The notes under the pieces are model-generated. The model searched no databases. It was not told where the DNA came from and saw nothing but the letters and a program-made list of their open reading frames with translations. This document shows, in pieces, positions 46,818 through 59,072 of a stretch of 64,000 nt of DNA. The DNA is taken from contig VZSF01011129.1 in the NCBI GenBank assembly GCA_013398295.1, forward strand, positions 1 through 64,000, written 5' to 3'. Each line of letters opens with the position of its first letter. The stretch's first letter is position 1. The stretch comes from Chionis minor. Taxonomy: Eukaryota; Chordata; Aves; Charadriiformes; Chionididae. A program made the translations under genes and the position numbers.

Positions 46818-48494
46818 GTAAAGCCCAAAAAGGACAGATAGTACTTTAATTTCAAACCTGACTGTATGCAAATACATTTTGTGTGTGGACTCAAGTTTAC
46901 TGTACTTTCCTGGTTCCACGTAGCCTCTGTGGAGCCACTCACCACCCTTTATTCAGTAGCAGCTCTTTAGTGACGAAGAATGGGGAGGCCCAAAAAGAGA
47001 GTACCAGAAGAGCTGCTGAAGGCCTCTCATGTAAAAGCAGCTGGAGTTTTAGACCCAGATAATCACTTTAAAACAAAGGCTTGTCAAGGTTTCTGTTAAA
47101 TAAGGTTTGCCTCAATTTATTTTAAAAAAAAACCAAACAAAGAAAACCAAAAAACATACTGCTGTATCTTACAGTGACCCATTTTTTTGTGGATTTGTTG
47201 TCAATAATAAAGTTAAGACAGGGAAGTATTAAATTCCTCACTTTCAGCTCAGCTTTTTAAAAAACAACATACTTCATCATAAAATACGTTGTATATTCCA
47301 AGTATTTTCAGGATAAAGATGATCAAAAGATGCAGTTAACACCAATGTGACATAGATAAGCCATGACTATATTAAACGGAAATGCCTGATTTTATAGGCA
47401 TCATTGTAGATTATGCAACGCTTGTTAATGATCATCATAAAACATTCCAGGGTTACAAAGTAACTGCTATCACATATTGCAGAGGATTGCCTTACGGAGA
47501 CATTTCTTGAAGTGTCACTGTTAAGATTCACATGGAAGTCCTATTGTCTGAAAACATATAGTCTATATTTTTATTGCAATAGATTTGCATTTACATATTA
47601 ATTAATTTTTCATCTTTAGAGTCTATAAAACCAATTACATTGTAAATTTTTTCCTAACACATTACAGTGAATAACAAGATCTTTTCCTAAGTTTTGAATG
47701 TAATACTTAATTCTCCTGCTAGCTTCTTCAATGTTTTTGGTTCCCAGACCATTCAACAAACATGATAAACTGAGATCTGAAAAAAAAAATACTAAGATTA
47801 GGGTCCTTTAAACTTCTGTTCATATTGTTGAAAGTCTTGTCTTTCACTTTTCAGAAGCCTTTGGATATTATTACATGTACAATGTGTACAGGTGTAGATA
47901 AAACCTAATGAGATGCAATATGCAAGCCTTATTTTCAGGACAGCAGAATTACAAAACAAAGCAAAGAACAGTTCTGTTCTGTCAAAGGATCTAAATAATG
48001 GATCTGTGGTAGCAAAATGCACTTTTGATATTTCCATCTCTAGGCTGCCACTATCCTTTTCTTTCATTATACATTCCTACCCCTCAAATCTTAGGACTAC
48101 TTCCAGACAAGTACTAGTTAGACATGAAGAAGGTGATCCTCTTTGAAAGATGATTAGAAACAAAAGCGTGTGATGTTTTCACAAGAAGGGAAAAAGATAG
48201 TCTGCTCCTTCTGTGTTAGGGACGAGCTAGCTAATTCCTAAAATCAGCTGATCACAGTGTCAAGGGGACTGTAGTAAGTAGCATCATTCTGAAATACAAG
48301 ATATTTCAGATGACGTCAAATATAAGCCCGTTGCTCAGACAGCACAACAAATAGAGTTACCTCTTTGCCAGATCCTGCAGCTTTGAATACCGTTGTGGCA
48401 AGGTATTAACTGCAGTTCACCTTGGATCACATGTTATATACCTTAAAGCAATGGACAAAGAATTCAATGCTCAGAGCTTATAGAGCCTAAATTA
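46818..48494. other. Non-coding DNA, no gene seen
   Basis: AT-rich DNA with A-rich low-complexity runs (47123-47155). Open frames at 47.8-48.1 kb occur on both strands and match nothing. Confidence 0.4.
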
Positions 48495-48496
48495 GA

Positions 48497-48535
48497 GACT
48501 TACAGTAAGAAAGCCAGCACCAGTCCTGACAGCTT
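48497..48535 (-). pseudogene. Possible relic of a scramblase exon
   Basis: Thirty-nine bases align without gaps to the 3' end of PLSCR1 exon 8 and its donor (33167-33205). By my base-by-base count 30 of 39 are identical, and the orientation is the same. In the scramblase frame the relic reads AVRTGAGFLT against [10 protein letters not shown], followed by the same GTAAGTC donor. Similarity fades upstream, and substitutions at residues invariant in the family argue for a decayed copy, not a working paralogue. No other relic exon was found. Confidence 0.35.
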
Positions 48536-51500
48536 CTCCAGGAATACCAGGGGCACAGGAGCTCCTGATGGATAACTCTGAAAGACGAAATTACCTTGTC
48601 CTCAGGAAAGAAGAGTTTTGGAAATTAAATATGAATTTTACGCCACTCCAAGACAGGGTGCTAGCAAACAATATGAAATCCCATCCCAACTATCATCTCT
48701 TGCAATCTGCCAAATTAATAGCCCAGTTTTCATGGCCTTTAGTCTGGCCAGGATTGCACTCAGCTACACTGTAGGCTGAAAGTTGGACAAATTGCTTCCC
48801 GAATATGGGGGTTTTGAACTTCCATAGGCATCGCTGAGAGCAGCCTCCGCAGGAAAGGAAGTCAAATTGCTGAGGGGCTTGATGAGCTGCACAGCAGAGG
48901 TCTGCTGCAATCCCAAATTACAGTTGCGTCACACGAAATCATCCAAACCGCATCGCTGATGGAGCCGTTTGGTGTGCTGCGTGCGTTGGAAAGCCACCCT
49001 GCTATCGTCAGGGGGCTGGCTCACAGGGCCCATACTAGCTCTTCGAAAACTTGAATGCACCTGGAAAAGTTGTAACAACTTTTCTGGATTGCCCTAAATT
49101 CAACTTTCTAATTTTAGAAGGTGCCAGGGGAGGAGCAGGGCTGGCTGGGCTTCAGCTCCTTCCCACCGTGAAGTCAAGCCCTTGTTATGATGCTGCTGAT
49201 CCTGAAATCCATGCTGTTTACAGGTTCACATGTTTAATATCACTAAAACCCCCACAACCACAAAAAACCACTCTATCAAAACGTATTATTCTGTTCCGAT
49301 GAAAAAAGCCCAACCAAAAGACACACTATCTCTTTCAGGGCCTTTTTCCCCCCTGTGCACAGAGTGAAAAGGCAGAAAGGACATTGTATATCTATTGTAA
49401 AATACAAAAAATCCTAAAGATTACTTAGCTTTTCTCCTTATGAGATTTACTTTTTTCGTCTTATCAGAGAGAGCAGAGATTGCAGCTTCCTCTTGCTTTC
49501 AGGCATTTACCAGTAGGAAAAAACCTATTCACCTACAGTGGCAGAAAAAAAGATGATACAATTAACACAAAGTAAATTATTGGTCTTTGCCACATCAAAT
49601 AATGCTCCGCTTCTTTTCGTATCCAACTAGGACCGCTGGTGTTATGACTGGCAGCCAGTGCTTTTCTTTCAGATCAGTGCATTGAGATGCTCACTAGCTT
49701 TTTATTTGCTCCAGGGAGTGGATTTGATCAGTGCCACACAGGAACCAGTTTGGGAACATTTGGGAAGTGAAAAAGGGAACAAGCCCCTAAGTAATTTATT
49801 CTTTAGGTTTAGGACGTTTAACTGAAAAGAAACATTATTTGTAGATTCTTGACCCCATTTTCTAGGTATCTTGTGTATGGTCTGCATATTCAGAATATTA
49901 CTTACTCCTGCTTCAGCTTCCGATCTCCCTTACTCCAGCACCTCGTCTGATCCCATGGTACCCAACACCAGAAACAGGATCAGTTCCTCCACCAGCTTCT
50001 GACACAGAGGTCTCAGGAACCCAATTCGCTGGATGAAGCTGTGTTGACCAAAGGAGCTGTTGTCTTCCTGACATCACCTGCGAAGCTCCGCCTCCCTTAG
50101 CGCTCAGGCAGAACGGGGTTTGGGATGGAACGTGAGAAGAAATTCACTCACGGCTGTACATGGGAAACAAATAGCTTTTGTGCAGCTCAAACTGGGTATG
50201 ACCGCGTTTAACCTCAAGAACGGCATTGTTTGCGTGCCACGGGAAGTAACAGTGATTACCGGCAGGTTTGCCTTTTGTGTCTGTGCACATAGTCCTGCAG
50301 GAGATAGAAACTCAATTCTCTGGCATTCGTGGTCTGGAAAGCAAACCCAGAAGAGCAAGGAGCCCTGGCAGGTACAGAGAAAGATTAGCTGTGAGTAGCT
50401 GTCTATTCACAAAGGAGGAAGAGAGGGAAAAAAAAAAGGGGGGCAAAAAGGGGGAAAAAAGGGGCAAAAAAGGGGCAAAAAAGAAAGACGAAAAGAGGTT
50501 TCCCTCTCTGTGGCAGGCCAGGAAAGGCTCCTGAGCTGCACTGGCAGCAGCCCCATCAAAGGGTCACATTTTTTTTCTCTTCTGTCTCCCATCCATCACT
50601 TGTGCACAGCTCTGAAGGCTGGTGTCACTCCAACTGCATACGCAGGGGAATGGAAAAAGTACTGACAAAGTTTAGGACCTTCAGTTTCTGACCTCAGATT
50701 TCGGGCCCACTCAGCAGCACTTGGGCATCTGCATCATAAAATCCTTCCATCCCTCTGCGTGGAAACTGCTGCGGGAATAAGGCAGGATGGAATAAATTGG
50801 AGTCAGTGTTATTATCTGGGGATGATGGGGCAAAAGCAAAACTGAATAGCAAATACCAGAAACATTTTGGTGAATAGAGGAGGAGCGGTAAATCCTGGCC
50901 GTCCTGAGATTGCAATATTGGCTGCTCTGCACTGTACTGGTTTTGCTGGCAAAGGCCACACAATTTATGGTCACACAAAATGCGCTTTTAAATGACAAGA
51001 TTTTCACAATACTTAGAACTTGCTGGGAGAACTTAGGTTTTAAAAGCTTAACCCAAGCCCTCTCACTCCCAATTATTCATACTTTAGGAATCTTATCCAT
51101 AATCAATAAATTATCTTCCTTTTTGCATTTGTACTACTTGTTGTGTCCAAATTAGTAGCTATTTTGAAAGCAGATAGGCAAATAACGAAATGTTCCAATA
51201 GGCAAAATCTACATTTTGATAAAACATGATGAGTCTAACACCAGACCACCACCAGTGTGTCAGACATGATGTACATGTAGTAAAAGGCAGCTTAAATCCA
51301 AACATTTTTAAAAGTAGATAAATTGCTATTATTTCTTTGATGTGGAACTGGGGCAAATAGATTCCATCATACTCACAGCTGACAGGCATCCGACATCTCC
51401 TGAGTCCCAGAATAGCTCTCTTTTTGGTTCAGTAATTAGCCTTTCACTACGATAATAAAAAACGTATTCATGAAACGAGAAGAGGCAGCTAACACATTAT

Positions 51501-52910
51501 CTCTGTATTAAAGATTTGTAACTGTGGTAACAGAACTGTGGCTTATTTGGTTTCATTTAACAGTGTCAAGTCAGTCATCAAGCCTGCAGTCTAACAAATG
51601 AGTTTTACATTCTCCTTTGAGAGGGAAACTGGGCGAAAAGGGTTTTAATGTTGTAGTATCTTTGTTAATTCAGTATCCAGACAGCGGGATTGTACAGTTA
51701 AAAATTCCAGACCTCATAAAGCAGCAGTGCTTATATTTTTACATACACTGACCAGCAACGCAGCCCCTCAGGCTGTCACTAACAATTGTGATAATGATTT
51801 AAACAGGAAAAGCAATTGCCACAGCGAGCTGTCAGCCATCATCATCAGTCCTTCCTCAAGATGTTTGAGCACAAGGGCAAAACAACAACTAAACGACAAT
51901 AGAAACAATACAATGTGCTTGATTTTGATACAAAGTATTTTTGTGCCAAACCAATTTATTTCTTAGGCTGACAAAGAGGCTAAATAAAGTTTTCCTGCTG
52001 CCAGTCATGCACATTTTTTGAATGTCAGCACTGCAGATGAACCAGCATAAGCCGCTTTAGAGTGGGAAACCAGGATATAGGGAGGAAAAGAACAACTTGA
52101 TGTAAAGAAATAGGCCATTACAGTTTACAGCACTCAGGATTAACTGTGATATCAAGAGTTTAAAATGCAGCTTGTATAAATCCTGTTTTCTGCTAAAGCA
52201 ATACTGATACTCCAAATAGATATTTATAGGCAATGTTCTCCTAAGTGTGATTTTGTTTTTTTCCCCCTAAAAGGCATACTACCAGCTTAATTAATACAAT
52301 ACACCAGGAAAGCCAACTCAGGCCAATTCCACACGCCCCATCCCACCCATGTGCAGCTCTGTGTGTCCAAGTTGGCACTCTGGATTTCCAGGCTGCTTAG
52401 AGTTATCTGGGCTTGGGTTTGGGGAGTTTTGTTTGTTTGTTTGGGGTTTTTTAAAGTTTTTTTGCAAAGCCAAGTTCTTTTGTTTAAGCAGTGTTGCCGG
52501 CAACGTTAGATCATACAGCAGCAATGAAGTGTTTGTAGTCCTTGAACACTCCCCTCCCTCCAATATGTTTCCTGGAGAAGTAGGGAATGTGCGTGGGTGG
52601 GATTCACTGGCCAAATTCCTCTGGAGCTGGTGTTGCTGTGCTGCTGCAAAGCTGGAATCACATAAAACGGTTGTGTTAGGGCACCTGGGGCCTTAAATTG
52701 ACATCTCCCCTTTTAAAAGCTACAGAAAATTAAAAAAAAAAAGTAAGCAGCAGCCTGTTGCCACAGCCCTGATGCACAGGGCATCTTTGGCTGGAGGGGA
52801 GGTGTCCCCTCAGCTCCCTTTGCCTGTTTTCCGGAGCCCCCGCTCCCCTGCCCACCTCTGTCCTTGCACAGCACAGGGTATCTGGATGCACCCAGGCCCA
52901 CGTCTGCTTT
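48536..52910. other. Non-coding DNA, no gene seen
   Basis: No recognised exon or repeat copy apart from the purine-rich tract at 50421-50490. The part at 49.9-50.4 kb is slightly more GC-rich without being a CpG island. Confidence 0.4.
50421..50490 (+). repeat. Purine-rich A/G tract with quadruplex motif
   Basis: G-runs of 6, 5, 4 and 4 (50438-50443, 50450-50454, 50461-50464, 50472-50475) are separated by A-rich spacers of 6, 6 and 7. This is a low-complexity tract matching G3N1-7, with one strand almost pure purine. Confidence 0.85.
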
Positions 52911-53700
52911 CATGGAATCATCGAATCACTTGGGTTGGAAGAGACGTTCAAGATCATCGAGTCCAACCATAACCTACACTACCAAAAACACCCCTAAACC
53001 ATGTCCCTCAGCATCACGTCTACCTGTCTTTTAAATACCTCCAGGGATGGCGATTCCACCACCTCCCTGGGCAGCCTGCTCCAAAGTTTGATAACCCTTT
53101 CGGTAAAGAAGTTTTTCCTAATATCCAACCTAAACCTCCCCTGGCACAACTTGAGGCCATTTCCTCTTGTCCTGTTGCTTGTTACTTGGGAGAAGAGACT
53201 GACCCCACCTGGCTATAACCTCCTTTCAGGTAGTTGTAGAGAGTGATAAGGTCTCCCCTCAACCTTCTCTTCTCCAGGCTAAACGATCCCAACTCTCTCA
53301 GCGGCTCCTCATAAGACCTGTTCTCCAGACCCCTCACCAGCTTCGTTGCCCTTCTCTGGACGCGCTCCAGCACCTCAATGTCTCTCCGCTACTGCGGTGC
53401 CCAAAACTGAACACAGCACTTGAGCTGCGGCCTCACCAGTGCTGAGTACAGGGGCATGATCACTTCCCTGCTCCTGCTGGCCACACCATTCTTGATACAG
53501 GCCAAGATGGCATTGGCCTTCTTGGCCACCTGGGCACACGCTGGCTCATGTTCAGCCGACTGTCCACCAGGACCCCCAGATCCTTTTCTGCCAAGCAGTT
53601 TCCAGCCACTCCTCCCCAAGGCTGTAGCACTGCCTGGGGCTGTTGGGACCAAAGTGCAGGACCCGGCACTTGGACTTGTTAAACCTCATCCCATTTCGTT
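52911..53700 (-). mobile_element. CR1 LINE, 5'-truncated, with reverse-transcriptase remnants
   Basis: About 790 bases of a minus-strand CR1. The low-coordinate end has the 3' tail (atggaatcatcgaatcac, gatcatcgagtccaacc). On the minus strand the C-terminal part of the ORF2 reverse transcriptase is legible as [48 protein letters not shown] and [10 protein letters not shown]. These pieces lie in different frames and are interrupted by stops, for example TAG at 53391-53389 after FWAPQ. The element is dead and 5'-truncated near 53700. Confidence 0.93.
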
Positions 53701-55002
53701 TACAATATTTTAGTCTTTTGGCTACCATCAGTTGTTTTGAATTCACTATTACCAAAAATAATGCTTTTTAAGTTTACTATTCTTGATTAGGCACCCTAGG
53801 CTTGTCAGGGAGCTGCTGATAAAGGAAAAGCTGCAAAAGGGCTGATGATTTCTGACTGTGTGATATACACCAGCACCCCCTTCTTTTATCAGCCTGAGGA
53901 CGAATAGTGCAAGGCCTGCAGAGATAACCAGGCAGAGAACAGAACATTATTAAAACCAGTAAAGTTAGTGTGTTTCGTAACAGGCTCATAAAAACTGGTA
54001 TAAACTGATAGGCTGATAAAAACTTATTGGGGACATGGAGGATTTAATTGATAAACAGGATAATTAAGGAGGCATAAAGGTAGAAGGGCAAGAGTTGAAG
54101 TGAATTTACAGGCCAATTACAACTGAGAACCAAGGACAGACGGCACCAAGCACTGCTGCTCACTCAGAGAGCTCTGGGAATTGGGAGGTTTGGAAGCTGG
54201 GGAGGAGAAAACATAGAAAAACAGATTTACATCAGACATAAACCCTATTCACTGTTAAGACCTAGCCACTGATGTCCAGGACAGTGAATTCTTACCTCAT
54301 ACCAATTACCTGGGATGTGGAGTAATTACACATATAGAAATTGTTGATCAAAGCAGTGACCTCACGCTCAGGCCAGGCCCATTCCTTAGAAATCCTGGGC
54401 ACAGCTTTCAGGAGATTCACATTTAGCCCTATTAGTTCTTAAATCGAGTTTGTCAGATCTGTTACTCCCAGCCCAGGAGATATTCCTCCCTGGTTGCTGC
54501 AGCGTGTGGTATTATAAATGGTATTTGCCTTCCAGTCCCCGATTCAATTGTTTAATGTAATTGAGCTGCTGTCAGTCACTGACTGAGGAGACACGCTTTC
54601 CTCTCCCCTTAACCACGTCCCACTGCTGGCAAGGCAAAAGCAGGATATTTCCACCCTGCCTTGCACAAGGAGAGGTCCCAGTAGGCTCTGTAGGGTTCTG
54701 GAACAAACATGCTTCTGCGGCAGACCTTCAAAATTGAGGTTATAGCGTATTTCACACTGGTATTTACAATTATTCTATGTAGTTCTCTTTCAATGATCTC
54801 TCCCAGAATTTCAAAGCACGTGATTTCTGCCTAAGCGTATCTATATTAGCATTAATCAGTATTTTCTGTGGCTTTAGAACTAGAACGAACATTTTACACT
54901 GTTGACCAATTATTTTCTCTAAGGTAATAATATAAAATACTTGCTGGCAGAGCTGCAAACGATTACTCTGGAATCATCTGATGGAAGGCCTTAATGAGCC
55001 GA

Positions 55003-55037
55003 TCCAAAGGCTAACCTTTATTTCATTGGCCTTTGAA
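55003..55037. repeat. Inverted repeat, 12-bp arms
   Basis: Arms TCCAAAGGCTAA (55003-55014) and TTGGCCTTTGAA (55026-55037) match 10 of 12 as an inverted repeat around an 11-base spacer. Each arm carries a CAAAGG core like those of TCF/LEF or HNF4-type sites. Confidence 0.7.
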
Positions 55038-55229
55038 TGAAGCCCTGTGGTTTTAAGGCTTCATTGTAGTGTCAGAACTCTAAACCCTTCCACATCAACC
55101 AAGATCGCAGATAAGATGATGCTACTTTGTAAACAACAGACTGAACAAAACTATTTACAAAATTAAATTTCCAGGACGGCGTGGGAGAAGAGAGGAGTCT
55201 GGTCTCTTTTGTACAGATTTGTTGCATTT

Positions 55230-55318
55230 CGGGGTTTTTTTGGTTTGGTTGGGTTTTGGTTTTTTTGTTTGGGGTGGCTTTTTTTGGTTTTTTGGGGGTT
55301 TTTTTGTTTGTTTTTTAC
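55230..55318. repeat. T/G-rich low-complexity tract
   Basis: Runs of T broken by GG to GGGGG over nearly 90 bases; simple sequence that accounts for the Phe/Gly/Val-rich open frame over it. Confidence 0.9.
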
Positions 55319-58300
55319 TTTAGCTGCTATGCTGTATCTCCTTCAGGAGAGGCTTCTATTTTAGGTTTTTTTACAGTTAAGCGATTTAGAGTAAAAGGTT
55401 CACCAAGAAAGCTAACACGTATTTGTAGTAATAAATATATATGGTACCAAGCACATCAATACTGCCTAATGCATTTTGCATCTCCGCAGGATTTTCGTAA
55501 AACATTTTCCCTTCTTAATCATCTTCTATCAGTAATATTCCTGAAGTACAACATAACAGAGCATTATAGCTTGAACAGATCAGCAGCGGTTAGATAACCA
55601 TCACTTCTCCAAGCAGATGTTTATTTTGTAATGAAGATCCATCATACTACTTCCACTGAGCACACACTTGCAAAGACTTGGTTAACTTCGCAGCCAGTTG
55701 AAAGCATTCATTTACTTTTGGTAGAAATATTTTGTTATCCTTGTGTCCTCCTCCACGCCCTGCTCGTTGTGCTCCCATGACACCCTCGCTCTTTCCTTCA
55801 ATTCAAGTTACCCTGTGGTTTTGCAGGGATTCATCTCAGCCACACTTCTCCACAATCGTTTACCCTTTCCCTGACATCAGGACCAATAGCCTTAGCCGGG
55901 ACGGTGACAGTTTAACTAAAACACCACGTTCCCTGAAACACGTCAAACCCAGCACTGCCAAGAGAGGACTGAGCAAAAGGCAGAGATATCTCAGACAAAT
56001 GATTTTATGACACTGCTTATGCAAACAGGTTAGTGAGAAGTCAGGTGCACATATGCCTTTTGGGTTTTTTTGTTCCTGGTCATATAACCACACCTCTCTA
56101 TGATAACGTTCTCCCTGCTGGTGCACATATGGAAGCATATACCCATGGGAGGAGACAAGTTTTTGTGTTGGAAAAAAAAAACAAAAAAATCAAACAAAAC
56201 GCCTAGTCACACAGGTTCCAGCCACTGCAGCTAAAGGCAAGCAGTTTTAGCTTACAGAAGTTTTTGTGGATCACGTACGTGTTCTTTATTTAGGTATCAC
56301 GGCTACTGGCATGTTTAATGTCAGTAGATCAGTTGGTGTTTCTCTGTTCCTGTTGAACAAAGCCTTTCCTAAAGACACACCCTGTCTTTTTACACAGTCG
56401 TTTCTCTCCACATGCCTGCCAAGCCCTAGGCTTTTGTGTCTCTTGTCCTTGCCTTGTTGCCCTGAAACCTTCACCTTGTTTCCTCATGCACTGCTTGCAG
56501 TTATTCAGAAAAGCGAGAAGGAACCGCACCTATTCAAGCTTTCCTCAGCAACAAGCACAGTACGACATCATGCGTTTTTAACAATGTGAGTACCAGGCTG
56601 GTATCACAACAACGAATACCATTTGAGCGCCCAAGTGGATGGAAAGACATCAGTAACGACACATCTTGCAGATCGTTGAAAGGAAAAAAATCTCTTTAGT
56701 CTTCTAGGAGGCTCCATTAGGAAAGGAAAAGAAAGGAATCAAACTGTGGGAGTGCACTGACTTTGCCACAGCACTGTGTCAGGAAGGATGAAAGATATTG
56801 TACACCACTGTTGTTGGGGTTTCCCTTTTCTGGGAGTTTGTATTAGATGCCACCATTTTATATCAGTCCTTCAATAGTCTGCAGCAATAAAGGCAGAAAT
56901 AAAACTGTTCCTGATCAGGAATGATTTAATTCATTTATTTACTAAATTGTTAATTTAAGTAATAACCTGCTTGTCCTGGCTTCAGCTAATCTTCCTTGGA
57001 TTTATCTGAGCTGTTGCATTTGCAGAGCATCGGTGCGATGCTGCTCTCGTATGGTAGGCTCAGCTAACTGAAAATGTTTCAGAACCAAACGTGTAATGAA
57101 TCAAAACTGTTATAAACTTTAAGGAGTTTAAAATGCACATATAATTCTTGATTTAAATACTGACATTTTAAAAGTTCCATTGACTCACAAACAGTAAGGA
57201 TTTGTGTAACCCTAGCCTTATTTTCAAGGGAAACTCATGGTCCCAGGTGGGGTGTTGCTGCCCTGCTGCTGGGCAATGCTGAAGCACAGAGAAGCCTTGC
57301 TTGTGGCTCTTCGTTCACAGCGACTCTGAGTCTTAATCCACAGCTATATGAAACTAGAGATAGGAGAGAAGCTAAAAGAAATAAATAATCATTAATCACC
57401 TTTTTCACTCCTATCTTATACTCTTAAACTGTCCTATATATAATAGTCAAATATCTTCCCCTGAAGTTGCAAAGCAAATTTGCAAATTACTTTAAGTAAA
57501 ATGGTATTTTCGTACTTTGAGTTGTTCACGAAACCCAGAAGTAATTAAAAGAAACGCTCAAAACTTTAATTTAAATTCTAGAAAGGTATGAAGCATACAA
57601 AATATTTCTAGTATCAATCCTTATTTTTGATCCCAGGCTGCATTCTTATTTCGGTGCTGGCTGGTTTGTAGGGGCATTATTATTGTTAAAGACAGCTGCC
57701 CAAAGTGATTCCTGATGGTAAAATGTAACTCTTCATGGGTCTAAAAATAACACAGGGGTAGAATAATAACGAGCCACTAGCCTCGTCCAAAAATTACCCA
57801 AGTTTCTAAAAGCAATCCGTAAACGAATAAGAAGAGACTTACAAAGCAATGCTGGACCTTGACACGTGCACTGTGACATTTTGTTTCTCTAAATGTGCTC
57901 ATCTGCAATAACAAAATAAAAGTGTCCAGGGTCCTTTCTAGATCGAAAAAAGTATTTGTAGAGACAGCAGTGGCCGCTAACAGTAGCTTGTAGGGCTTTG
58001 TTGTTGTATGTTTTTCTTTTCAATACAAGAAAATCAGTAATGTACATAGAGCACTTACCTGATGTTGTTGGCACAGAGCAAAAAAAGTCCCTCCAATTAA
58101 TATCTTAAAGCATAAGCTTTATGGATGGAAAAGATGGAAAGCACATCAAGCTAACGCGTACTGTTGAAAAGACTTACAGGAGGAATTTTCCCTCAATACT
58201 CACCCAGAATAAAAACATTGTTAGCCGTGCTATGACTGGCCTATGGCAACCTAAAGATGGAAAATGTGTGGTGTGTGCTTCTCTGTTTTCTAGCCCTGCA

Positions 58301-58530
58301 TACCCCAAGTGCAACTCTCCCTGTAAGCGATGGAGGAGAGGATGCCTCAGCCCTGGGATGGCTGTGAGGCTGCGCAGCCCTAACAGTGCCATTTGGTGGC
58401 TCTTGGTTCTCTCCTGTGTGTTTCTGTAATACTATTTTATTGTATTGCATGCTATCCTAATCTATTAACCTTTATGCAAAAGTACTCTTACTTTAGGTAA
58501 TCAACAAGCAGGGTCAACGAGGTCACTCAG

Positions 58531-59067
58531 TGTCCTGGTTTGAGGTAAAACAGGACCAATTTTGTTCAGTAACTCTGCTTTCTAACTAGGCCTCTTCTAA
58601 CTGCTGAAATTAACAGCATATTGTGCAGAAAACTGCTCTTTCTCAGAGTGATAAGACCCATGTTTATAGCTGATGCCAGGGCACGGTATGCAGAGAGGCC
58701 CTTGCTTAGACTTACTGCGATAACGACCAAGGCCAGACACCTTGTTATTTGCCCTGTGGGAGGGCTGGAAGCAGAGAGGCGTAGAGGGGTCCCATCTGTG
58801 GGGAGGAGCAGACAGCACAGGTGACCCAAAACTGACCAAACAGTGTATTCCATCCCATCTGCATCATGCTCAGTATAAAAGCCGAGGGATCAAAGGCTCA
58901 GCATCCGTTGTTTCAGTTGTTCTGGTTTTATCCGTTTCCTGTTTTACGGCTTCACCTTCTTCTCCGACTTGCTTGGGCTTTTGCTCTTGCTGGGACTCNG
59001 CTCGGCAGGAGACAGGGAACATCTGTCGCTCGGCTTGCTTGGGCCGATCCGGCCCAAACCCACGACA
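58531..59067 (+). mobile_element. Solo LTR, ERVL-type (5-bp target duplication)
   Basis: Starts TGTCCTGG and ends CACGACA, so the termini are the inverted TGTC...GACA. It is flanked by the 5-base direct repeat CTCAG on both sides (58526-58530 and 59068-59072), the target-site length typical of ERVL-class elements. A TATA box (tataaaa, 58874-58880) gives plus orientation. The opening tgtcctggtttgagg matches the style of abundant avian LTRs. No internal retroviral sequence adjoins it, so it is a solo LTR of 537 bases. One N lies at 58999. Confidence 0.88.
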
Positions 59068-59072
59068 CTCAG

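Larger units (their letters stand above)
53701..58530. other. Non-coding DNA with possible conserved elements
   Basis: No exon recognised. The stretch 54480-54600 has homeodomain-like TAATTG/CAATTG cores and a CAGTCA-C-TGACTG palindrome (54573-54585). An inverted repeat lies at 55003-55037, and a T/G low-complexity run at 55230-55318. Remaining parts are AT-rich with short conflicting open frames. Confidence 0.35.

Noticed and set aside
47130..47180. Possible last exon of the scramblase relic (aaaaaacat match)
   Set aside because: The match rests on a poly-A run; no coding pattern such as DFMFF is preserved.
53182..53755. Reverse-transcriptase-like frames on the minus strand taken as a gene
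   Set aside because: They are broken, frame-shifted remnants of a truncated CR1 LINE.
55181..55597. 138-codon plus-strand frame rich in Phe, Gly and Val
   Set aside because: Its N-terminal half is a translation of T/G low-complexity DNA.
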